DNA of 64,000 nucleotides from NCBI RefSeq assembly GCF_003945595.2, contig NW_024104414.1, forward strand, positions 372,001 through 436,000, given 5' to 3'. The DNA is from Pipra filicauda. Its lineage: Eukaryota > Chordata > Aves > Passeriformes > Pipridae. Under the pieces are notes generated by a model that saw only the letters and a list, made by a program, of their open reading frames with translations, had not been told where the DNA came from and made no database searches. A program made the position numbers and the translations under genes. Below, in pieces: positions 35,561 to 54,992 of this stretch (position 1 is its first letter; each line of letters starts with the position of its first letter).

Positions 35561-37730
35561 ATGTCATCATGCAGCTCAGGGGTGGCCTCAGGGCTCGATT
35601 CCCGGCCCAGATGCAACACTCCAGGGCCGGTGCAAGGAAATTCCTTCCTGGCACGGAACCTCCTCCCCCCGCGGAGCCGCTCACTTGCCCTGCTCAGCCA
35701 GGAGGACGCCTTGGAGAGCTTCGACGGGTACGTGGTGCTGGGATGTGCAGGGGGGGCTGAGCCCTGGTCTTTCCCTGTGTTTATCCCTGAGGGAATGTGT
35801 CCCTTGGCTGGAACGTGTTTAAGTTCATGGTCTGGCTCTCCCAGCCTGGGGAGGCTTGCAGGGGACAGGCTGGTGTTGTTCCCTGTAGCCAGGGCAAAGC
35901 GGGTGGCCCTGGGTGTCCCTGGTGCCTCTACTCTCCCACCGTCGTGGCTGAGCCCTTGGGGACACTTTGCATGTCCCAAAGGCACCACACACCTCACACC
36001 TGTGTCCCCACAGCTCTGCCAGAAGGGTCCGTGACCTGAGTGATGCTTTGGGCTCTGACCTGCTGGACCGCAGCTGCTCCCTCCCCGACCCGCAGCTGGT
36101 CCGCAGGATCGTGTCCCAGGTGGAATTCTACCTGTCCGATGAGAACCTGGCCAGGGACGCTTTCCTCCTGAAACACGTCCAGAAGAACAAGATGGGCTTT
36201 GTCAGCATCAAACTACTGACATCCTTCAAGAAGGTAGGGAACCTGGGGAGGAGTGGGAAGGGTGGAAGATGTCTAGGTGTGCTCTGCTGTCTCCAGTGGG
36301 GTGTACAGGGAGGTCCAGACTCCCCTCAGGCTGTTCCTGGCAAAGCCCCGATGATGCAGAGCGGGCTTCTCTCTCTGCCTTCAATGCCCTGCAGGGAGGG
36401 TGGCTGGGGGAGCAGTGAACAGTCCCCAAACCACCCCTGGGGCTGGATTCACCCATGACTCCCCCAGGCTGCTTTGAGATCATCCCTTAAGCAAAAAAAC
36501 CAGGCAAGTGCTGGTGGTGTGACATATGGGGAAGCTGAGGTTTACTGCCACAGCCCAGAGGACACTGGGGACTTCCTGCAGACCCCAAGGCCACTCATGT
36601 GGAAGGGGGACATTGCCTTGCTGTGCTTTTGTGTTGATAAGGTTGCAGCCTGCCTGGATGATGGGTTTAGGGTGGTCCCTGCCTGGGAAGATCACAGGCA
36701 TGCAGCAGCCCCCTCTCTCCCCCAGGTGAAGTACCTGACACGTGACTGGCAGCTCACGCTCTATGCCCTGAAATTCTCGGAGCTGCTGGAGGTGAACAAG
36801 GAGGGCACCAAAGTGAGGCGCCGGGTGCCCATCCCCGAGGCCCTGCTGAGCATCCCCCCCAGCAAACTGCTGCTGGCCTGGGAGCTGCAGCCCCGGGAGC
36901 AGGACCCACTGCTGCTGCCGCTGCTCCAGGAGAGCTTCCTGGAGATCATCCTGAGGATGTTCAGCCCCTTCGGAGCCATTGCCTCCATCCGCGTCCTGCG
37001 GCCAGGCCGAAAGCTGCCCTCGGACGTGAGGAGATACTCAGCCAAGTTCCCCGAGCTGCTGAGCAGGTGCTGTGCCCTGGTGGAGTACGAGAGCCTGGAC
37101 AGCGCCTGCAGGGCCTTCGAGGACCTCGGGCACCGTGACTGTGACAGTGGCATCAAGGTGGTCCGGCTGTGCGGGAAGGGGAACAGGAGGAAACCTGGGG
37201 AAGAGAGGCAGGTGGTGGAGGAGCTGGTGGATCAGCCAGGCTGGAAGGTGCAGGGAGCTGCCCTGAGCCTCCCCTACAGCCACGAGGACTCCCTGCTCTG
37301 CAGCTCTCCGGGGTCGGATGATGCCTCGGGGCCGCTGTCCCTTCTCCTGAACGAGGACCCCGTGGCACCTGCCTGGCCTGGCAGCAACTTCAAGCCTGGG
37401 AATTTCAGCGCCTTCACCGGATCACTCCTCACCAGCAGCAAGGTTTTCCCTCCTCTTGGGCTGGGCTTGGGAACCAGCAGCTGCTACAGCCCCCGCGGCA
37501 GCACCAAGAGCCCCTGCGGTGGCTGGGGGGGCACCACGGGTGCCTGGGGACCCTGGAGCAGAAGCCCCTCTCCTGATATTGAACCTCCTCCAGGAAATCC
37601 CCTGACACCAAAGTGGGTGTCTGAGCCCCTCAGCCTGTGGGATGGGGTCCTTCACCTGCCCCACAACCCCGATGACACGAAAGGCTTTGGCAGCAGCTTT
37701 GGGAGCAGAGAGCTCGTCCTCCGGCGCTGA
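35561..37730 (+). CDS. LARP6-like: La-related protein 6-like RNA-binding protein (LARP6 paralogue)
   Basis: Exons 35561-35727 (tentative first exon), 36014-36233 and 36726-37730; phases agree and the total is 1,392 bp (463 aa; human LARP6 491 from memory). The La motif (about 77-155) shows QVEFYLSDENLARDAFLLKH, KMGFVSIKLLTSFKK and the VKYLTRDW exon start. An RRM (about 173-290) runs from SKLLLAWEL through FSPFGAIASIRVL to IKVVRLCGK. The C-terminus (HLPHNPDDTKGFGSSFG) matches the LARP6 SUZ-C tail. The exon 2/3 boundary after LTSFKK is as I recall it for LARP6. LARP6 proteins bind 5' stem-loops of collagen mRNAs; whether this divergent paralogue does is unknown. Exons 2 and 3 are certain. The start at 35,561 rests on an open frame with matching splice phase. 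Confidence 0.9.
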
Positions 37731-37993
37731 GGCTCCTTTGCATTTGGGGTTGAGGCTTGTTATTTTCTTTCTTTTCCCTTCTTCTCTTGAGCAGAAGATT
37801 TCTCCGTGGCCCCAAGAGCTGTGGGCGCTGGCAGTGCAGCTGCTCCAGGGGACGGAAGTTTTGGGACAAGGACGATGCTCGAGGTGAGAGGCTGAGCAGC
37901 AGCAGGAGTTGTGCTGTGCTCATGCCAGTGGGACTGTTCTTGCCTGGGGCCCAGAGTTAGGATGGGGTCCAGGTTTTGGATGGGAAATGGGCA

Positions 37994-37999
37994 AATAAA
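37994..37999 (+). terminator. Polyadenylation signal AATAAA (LARP6-like)
   Basis: AATAAA 264 nt after the LARP6-like stop, the first on this strand. Confidence 0.7.
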
Positions 38000-38039
38000 G
38001 AGAGATGAATTTTCCAGGCACTCTCTGGCTGGTGGTGTG

Positions 38040-38078
<39 letters not shown>

Positions 38079-39445
38079 TACCTTTTCCCCCCCTTCCTGG
38101 TCTTGCTGCTGCCTGAGCTGCAGACAAGGGCAGGAGGGGCCCTGTCTGCCTCCCTTGTCAGTCTTAGCAGGGGGGGGGACATTGGTGGGTAGGTGTGCTG
38201 CAGGTGGGGTCTTGGTGTGCCCAGGGCAGGTGGCACAGCTTGGCTCAACCTGAGAGGGACAGGACTGGTGGTTGTTGGTCACCTCTGCTCCTACCCCCAC
38301 CAGAGCATCCTCTGGCTGCAGCGCTCAGGTTGGAACCCACCTCAGGACTAGAAGATTTTGGGGAGCCCCAAGGGCTGAAGGACTCAAGGGGCCCAAAGGA
38401 CCATGTATTGGGAGCTGCTGTGGTGGCAGGGCCACGGTTCCTTCTGCCTGGCTGGGCTCCCTGGCATCTCCCAGGATGGGGCTCACTGTGTCCTCCCTGC
38501 CCCAAGAGCTCCTCTTGGAGAGGGGAAGAGTTAAGGGGAGATGGAGTGCCCCTGACCCCCTACAGGTGGCTCTTGAGGGCTGCCTGTGCAAGTGCCTTTG
38601 GTCTGCTCCCAGAGCTGGGATGTCCTTGGGATTAGTAGGATGAGTCCCACACCTGGAGTGCTGTGATGGACAGTCCTGGCTGTTCAGGAGAGGTGGGTAG
38701 GGCTGGAGAGGGGAAGGTGTCACCCTATGTGAGGGAGAGGATTGAAACAGTCCCCACAGTCGGGGATGATGTGGTCGGGAGCCTCTGGGTGAGGCTGAAG
38801 GGGGTGGAAAACGAAGCACAGGCTGCAATAGGAGATGGTGTCCATCTCCCAGCACTGAGGATTTTTCCGTAGGTAGTGAGGAGAGCTCTCTGGATCGGGA
38901 GTCCTTGTCCTTACGGTGGATTTCAGTTTCCCAGCCCCCAGCTGGAAATGGCCTCCTGCTGTGGCCAGCAGGTCTGGGAAATTCCTCAAGTTTGTGGGAG
39001 AGAGCTTCTTGTCTCAAGTACTCAGGGAGCCATCAGAAAAGACACTGTCCTAGACTTGCTGGTCGGGAATGGAGAAGGACTGGTAGGAGCTGGGATGGTC
39101 TTGGCCCACAGAGCTGCTGAAATGCTTAATGTGTAAGGAGAAAGAAGGACATCAGAGCTGCTTCCCAGGGCTTGGAGACAGCAAATGTTCTGTTCCTTAG
39201 GGAGGGGCGTAGCAGATTTCCATGGAAATCTCCAAGGGGCTCCTTTGTGATCCCCAGGAGCAGGTGATTCCCTGGCAGAGCCCAGCACATCCTGTCACAT
39301 GCCCTGGGTGCAGGAAGAGGGCCAGTCCCATTGCCCTGATGCCCAGCTCCCTCCCCCTTGCACCATGGTGGGGCAGGACCACCCGCTGCCTGCTCCCCCC
39401 AAAACACCACTCCAGATACTTGTTTTTTTCAAAAAAAATATCCTT

Positions 39446-39451
39446 TTTATT
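39446..39451 (-). terminator. IFI30: Polyadenylation signal AATAAA (IFI30)
   Basis: TTTATT on plus reads AATAAA on minus, only about 31 nt beyond the IFI30 stop at 39,483, giving a very short 3' UTR. Confidence 0.75.
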
Positions 39452-39482
39452 GGCCTCTCCCTTGGTGCTCCCACAACGTCCC

Positions 39483-41381
39483 TCAGCGCCTGCAGCCCAA
39501 TGGGATCTTCGGGGCCTTTGAGCTCCCACAGACTTCAGGCTTCTCCCCCTGCCAGAGAGTGGCCAGTAGAGCCCCAGCAGGGACAGGGACATGTCCCCAA
39601 GCCCCACTGTCCCCCCAGATCCCTGTCCCACCTGGTAGAGGTGGCAAACCAGCCCCAGCAGCGAGGCCTCTGCCTGTGCCTGCAGCTCATCTGTGTGCTT
39701 CTGTGGGGGGAGATGGGGCTGCTCAGGGGGGTCTCCACAGTGCCCCAGCCCTGCCTGGCACACTGGTCCCCCCACCATACCCCGTTGATGACAATCCAGG
39801 GCACAAACTGGTGTGGGGGGTCGAGTGCCTCAGTCAGTTGGGCGTTTTGGTGCATCAGGGCCATCCCTGTGTCCCCCTGCACGCAGGCGGCGATACGGCC
39901 CCTGTCCAGCTCTGGGGCATAGATCTGCAGGCACTGCCAGGAGAGGGGACACACGGGGCACTCAGGGGGACAGGGATGTCCCTATAGGGCATGAGGGACA
40001 GGGACATCCCCACAGCAGGGCATGAGGGATGGGGGAGGGGACATACAGCTGCCAGGTTCTTGGTGACGGAGCTGCCCGACTCCAGGCAGAAGATGATGGG
40101 GAAGTAGGTGCTGAAGTTCTTGGCCTCGTGCATCAGGCAGGCCTATGGGAACAGAGTGGGTGGTACGGGGCCACTGGACCCCCCCCATGCCAGCACCACG
40201 GGAACAGGGACCATCACCTCGATCATGTTGCCTAAACACTCCTCGGGGCCATGCTGGCACTGGAAGTCCCACTTCCCGCTGACGTTCCTCTCCTGCGAGA
40301 CCAACCGGTCTGAGCGGGGCCGGCGGCACCGGGGCGAGCGCCCGCAGCACCGGCTCGGCCAGATCCTACCTGGGCATTGCCATAGGGCACCAGGGTGATG
40401 TTCAGCATCTCCGAGGGCAGCAGCAGCCAGGTGGGGAAGAGCTTCAGGACCAGGAACTCACGGCATGCTGGGCACAGGCTCTCATAGTACAGGCTCAGCT
40501 CCACTGGGGCAGCCGCGGGGCGAGGGAGGTTGGGGCAGTGGTTCTCCACCTGCGTGCAGGGAGGTTTTTGGGGTGCAGAGGGGATACAGCTGCAGAACCC
40601 CAATATTTGCAGGGGGCAAAGCTCCTGAGATGTGGGGCAGAAGGGGGATGAGGGTGTGCAGGGCTGGAGGGAAGTGAGAGCGGCCAGGGGCCTCAGGCAG
40701 CCGCAGGATCCTGTGAGTGGCCGAAACCCAGCGCTGGGGTTTTCCACGAGAACTTCCCCAAACTGTTTCAGAGGAAAACAAATCTAGGCCAGGACACGCC
40801 TGGGTGGGGGTACAGCCCTGCACCCACCGCCGGGTGGTGGCTGCAGCCCCGCGGGGCTCACAGGGCACTGCCAGAGCCACCGTCATACAGTTGTCACCGC
40901 CTGGGGCTGTTCGCGGCAGGAACAAACTGAAAAGCCGTTTTATGCTTAAAAAGTAGAAGTGCCGGAGGCGGCCAGGGAGGGTCCAGGGTCAGGGTCCGGC
41001 TGGAGCACAGCAATTCCCCAGGGATGCCGGTGTGGCACGGGAGCTCTGAGCATCCCCGCGCTGTGCCCGCCTGTGCCACAGCGGCGCTCGGAGCCGCCAC
41101 TGGCTCCAGGTACCGTGGCCAGGTGATGCCCCAACCCCGTCCCCGCGTCCTCATCCCCGCCGCCGGGCAGGTAGGACACGTCCCCACGTGTGGGGTGACC
41201 CTGCCCTGCGTGGGGCAGCCCTGACACCCGCGGCTCTGACCTGGCAGGCGACGGCGATCTCCGGCGAGCTGCACCAGAGGTGGGCAGGGCGGTCACAGCC
41301 GGGAGCCACCCCGAGCCCCGGGGCCACCAGGACCACCAGGGCCACCAGCGCCAGGGCAGGCAGCGGCACCGTGGGGGCCAT
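39483..41381 (-). CDS. IFI30: IFI30/GILT, gamma-interferon-inducible lysosomal thiol reductase
   Basis: Reduces disulfides of endocytosed proteins at acidic pH in lysosomes for MHC class II presentation (family knowledge). Exons in gene order: 41241-41381, 40370-40549, 40218-40292, 40047-40142, 39781-39933, 39632-39700, 39483-39548. Every junction is GT-AG in phase 0; 259 aa (human about 250). Residues 1-about 25 form a hydrophobic signal peptide ([13 protein letters not shown]). The active-site CxxC is C73-P-A-C76. The GILT signature CQHGxxECxxNxxxxC is complete at C119-C134. N-glycosylation sequons are visible at N97, N110 and N141. The last exon reads [10 protein letters not shown] and ends CRR. 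IFI30 and PIK3R2 are neighbours in the same order and orientation in human. Confidence 0.97.
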
Positions 41382-41425
41382 GGGGACGCCGGGGTGACGC
41401 GGAAGCGAGCCCGTCCCAGCAAGGA

Positions 41426-41434
41426 CTTTTAAAG
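41426..41434 (-). promoter_or_regulatory. IFI30: TATA-like box of IFI30
   Basis: On minus, CTTTAAAAG lies about 45-53 nt upstream of the IFI30 ATG, a distance that would give a 5' UTR of about 20 nt. The surrounding sequence is GC-rich. I found no clear ISRE or GAS element in the 600 bp to the PIK3R2 end. Confidence 0.45.
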
Positions 41435-42030
41435 CTCGGCTGCGCCCGCCTCCCTGCGCCCTTCCTGCCCTTCCCGCCCCTGCGGTGACGCTGCCGCCTC
41501 ACGTGGGGCTCCGGCCACCCCGTCCCTGCTGTCCCCCCCGGGGCTGAGCTGGAGCTCCGGGGTCACAGCCCCGCCAGCCGTTGCTGCTTCCCCGCGGGCT
41601 GCGACGCGTCTGGGGCTGAAACCCGACCTGGGGCAGCCCACGCCTGGTGTTTCCCGAGCAGGGAAAGGGCTGGATCCCTGCCGAGCCCCCGCGCAGCCCC
41701 CCCGGGGCGGTGCTGGTGCTGGAGCCCCCCGGGGGTGGCAGCTCCGGGTACAGGAAGGGGGTGCTGCCCAAGCCATCCCCTGAGCCCAGCTCCGGGGCTG
41801 AGTGCGGAGGAACCTCGCATTTCCCCGCTGTTTAGAGACGCCTTTTCCGGCCGTTTCTCGCCCCTTGGCGAGCCCAGGGCTGGTCCTCACGTGCCCCGGA
41901 CCTGCAAAACCGGGGAGGAGAGTCCTGGCACCACTCGCAGGATGGGTCATATCCTGCACCCAGCCCAGGAACTGCCGCCCTCACGCCCCCGCTCCCCACG
42001 TAACACCCTCCCCCAGCAATCCAGGAGCCG
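41435..42030. other. IFI30 to PIK3R2 spacer (GC-rich)
   Basis: About 600 bp separate the IFI30 TATA-like box from the PIK3R2 poly(A) signal. It is GC- and CpG-rich and presumably IFI30 promoter. No gene is seen. Confidence 0.55.
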
Positions 42031-45000
42031 GGTCATTAACAATGTTTATTTCTTTCCTCTTTTTTGTTCCTTTTTTTTTTTGTCGTTTTTGTGGGTTTTT
42101 TCAAAGTACCGTACAAAAAAAAAAAAAAATCCTATTACAGTAACAAATACTGGATTTACATTAGTAAACATCAACGGAAAGAGCAGAGAGCACTACTGCT
42201 GGTAACGGACAGCTCGGGGGGGCAGGTTATTCGTTATTGCGTACGCCTAAGAAACTAAAACCTCACGCAGCCACCACGTCCTCTCTGAGCACAAACCTGC
42301 ACCAGCACCCCTTGGGGGGGTTACACGGGGGGTCATGGAGCCCCCCGAGCAGGGACACGGAGGGACAAGTCCCAAACTGTCCCCGCGGAGCAGGAACAGC
42401 CACGTTGCACCCATGGCACGGCTCGGTTGGAGGACGTGGGGGGTCACAAGCAGCAAAGCACAGCCCAGCGCCTCCAAACGCGGCGCCAGCGGGTTCAGAA
42501 CGAGCGAAAGCAGCAAAGGACAAATCACAGCGAGCTTATACCGGGGGAGCAGCGCTGCAGGAGCTCGGGGGCTGGGCTCCCACCCCGGGGAGAGCGGGGA
42601 AAAAGCTGCGTTTCAGGGAGCCGAGTGAAGCACCGTCAGGGAAAGGTAGCCCTGGGGAAGGGCATCTTCCACCTCGTCGTACACAGGACGTGCGAGCAGA
42701 GCCCCGTCGGGGACAGGCCACCAAGTGGGCAGGAATGGCAGTGCTGGAAGGTGCAGAGGGGTCACCATGACACCACACCCCCCCTGCTCCTGGGGAGGAA
42801 GGGTCTGCGGCTGTGCAGCAGAAAGGGACAGCACGGGGAGAACTGCAGAAATTCAGCCCAAAGGATACAAAAACAGGGTAAATTTCCCTGGGCAGCAGAG
42901 CGGACGAGCAGCAAGCGAAGTGTTGACAGGTGACAGCTTGAAGCTGAGACTCTTCCAGATGCTCAGCAAGTCCTGGCATGAGCTGGGAGCAACTCCTCTT
43001 GGCAGGACTGGCCCTGAGCTCACCTTGTGGGGTGGTGGGGGAACGTGGAGTCCATGGGGTGAGAGGCTGAGGATCCCATCACCTGCAGCCCATCCCGTGG
43101 CACAGGGACATGATGGAAGTGCAGGGACAAGCACAGGACCAGCACAGAGTCCCCAGGCTGAAAATGTGCCACGGTGACCAGTGTGGGAGACTGACAGAGC
43201 TTTGGGGTGTTGGTGCAGCCCACCCAGCCATTCCACAGACTCCAGTAGGTCACTGGAGAGCACTATGAGGATGGAGCCTTCCTGCCCCGTTCCCACACGC
43301 TCTCATCTCTCATGCGCCCAAGCCCAAAGAATTCCCTTAATTATCCCTGGCAGCATTTCCCAAGTGATCTCTGAAGCCAGCCACTGCACCCACAGCTCCC
43401 CTGACCTGTCACCTGCACCACAGCATCAAACACCAACAAACCAGACTCAAAAGCCAGGGCCCAGAGAGGACATGCAGAGCAGGGAACAGGGGCTGTACAA
43501 TCGAGCACAGGAGAACTGCCACAAGCAATGGGAAGAGGACGATTGCGCCAGCAATCCCAGCTCCAAAAGGATCTGGGGACCAGCCCAGGGCAAGGCGAGG
43601 AGCAACAGAGCTGGCTGGGGAAGGAGAGACAGCATGGTCCTCAATGCAGGTGGCACATCAAGGACAGGCTGCAGGCAGAGCACAAGCACACAGCACTCCG
43701 TGAAGCCAGCAGAGCCCGAGCTGCCACAGGAAACAGAAGCAGCAAAACCCCATCCCTGGGATGCAGCCTCCAAAAGGGAACAAGCCTCTCCCGCAAATCA
43801 AGACCAAGAATGCTTTCCTCAAGCCAAGCAGATGAGAACCCAGGGAAGCAAATGCCACCACAGCCTCAACTCTCAGCTCAGCTTTTAAAGCTCTTCCAGA
43901 GCCACCTTGGCTGCCCTTGGGCCCTCTGAACTCTGACACAATGCCCTGCCCACAGTGGGCAGCCCTGCCCCGGACCCCATACAGTACCCATGATTCTAAG
44001 TGCTTTGCATACGTAGTTCACCATCATGCAGATACATTTCAGCGTGCCCTGGGCCCAGCAGATCTGTCCTCCTGCAGCAGAGAGGTCCTTCATTCCATGT
44101 AGGGCTCGTAGTGTGCGTTGGACTCCAGCCCTCTCCTGCTCGAGCTGCAGGGCCCAGGGCAGCCTGGCAGCTGCTGCCCACGCTGGGGGTGGCAGTGGGG
44201 GCTCAGCAAACACCAGCACCAGGGAAGCTCACAAAAAGAACCATATTTACAGAGCTATAGTCCAGCTTCAAACAGGTTACGTGTGCAGAGAGTCACTGAG
44301 GCCAGCCGGGAACAACGAGCTGTGCATCCCACAGATCCTGCCAGGAAAAACACGGGTACCAACACGGATTTCACAGCTTCACTGGCACAACTAAAGCAAG
44401 AGATCCATCACTAACTGGATCCTCCCTGCCCGGGCAGCAACAGTCCAGAGGTGGTTATGACACTAGGGAATGACGGTGAGGTGGGGAAACCTCAGCCGGG
44501 GAGCCCCACGGAGGGTGAGGTTTCTCCTTCCTAAATGAGTCTCTGCATGCAAGAGCAGCAGCCCTCGTACCAGACACCATCACAGCCTGCCAGACCACCA
44601 AGGGAAGCGAGACTGAAGGATGCATACGCTGCTCCTCTGCCTCCTCCAGCATCCAGACAGGGAGCCCCTCGGTCCCAGCTGGAGTGCTCCGAGGAATTGG
44701 GAACCAAGCTCTACAGTGATGCATAGCGGGGCAACCTGCCAGCAAGAAGGGGATCTGACCTGCTTATCAGGGAAGGGGAGGGGGCTGTGCTCGCCCCCAG
44801 CAATTCAATCACGACTGGATCCCACCTCCTAGAGGCTGGAGCCCGCTGGGAATCAACAGCCCAGCCTTTCTGTCCCATCAGCCAACATGGGTTTCAGCTA
44901 CTGACCAAGAGGGACATCAGGAACAGTCACAGACATCTCAAAGGCTCTGAAGGAGCAGGAGCACAGAGACTCAACTATACAGGGTGCAAGAGTCCAGAGC

Positions 45001-45058
45001 CAGAAAGCAGCGCCCTGGGGAGAAGCTGAAGGCAGCTGTTGTGTTGTGCATGGGCTGC
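42031..45058 (-). other. PIK3R2: PIK3R2 3' UTR (inferred, about 3 kb)
   Basis: Non-coding sequence from the PIK3R2 stop to the AATAAA at 42,045-42,050 on minus. No competing minus-strand exon is seen. Its distal end has a U15 tract (42,115-42,129) and A-rich runs just before the hexamer. A shorter 3' UTR plus intergenic space is possible. Confidence 0.55.
42045..42050 (-). terminator. PIK3R2: Polyadenylation signal AATAAA (PIK3R2)
   Basis: Plus TTTATT, read as AATAAA on minus. It is followed on minus by a GTTAATGAC stretch and the GC-rich IFI30 upstream region. Confidence 0.6.

Positions 45059-54992
<9,934 letters not shown>

Larger units (their letters stand above)
37731..39482. other. Convergent region between LARP6-like and IFI30
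   Basis: Contains the LARP6-like 3' UTR to about 38,020, a T run of about 29 at 38,044-38,072, about 1.4 kb of unrecognised sequence, and the very short IFI30 3' UTR on the minus strand. I see no other gene. Confidence 0.6.

Noticed and set aside
36474..36725. Upstream extension of the last LARP6-like exon as coding
   Set aside because: The acceptor at 36,725 gives the conserved LTSFKK-VKYLTRDW join; the open sequence before it is intron.
38044..38072. T29 run as a poly(A) tail of a processed retrogene on minus
   Set aside because: No retrogene-like sequence or target-site duplication next to it; treated as a homopolymer.
41649..41665. TTTCCC-GAGCA-GGGAAA inverted repeat upstream of IFI30 as a GAS or EBF site
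   Set aside because: The spacer is 5 nt, while GAS needs TTCN2-4GAA and EBF needs a 2-nt spacer; it does not fit either.
43181..43888. 235-codon plus frame in the PIK3R2 3' UTR
   Set aside because: No recognisable domain, low-complexity composition, and antisense to a UTR.
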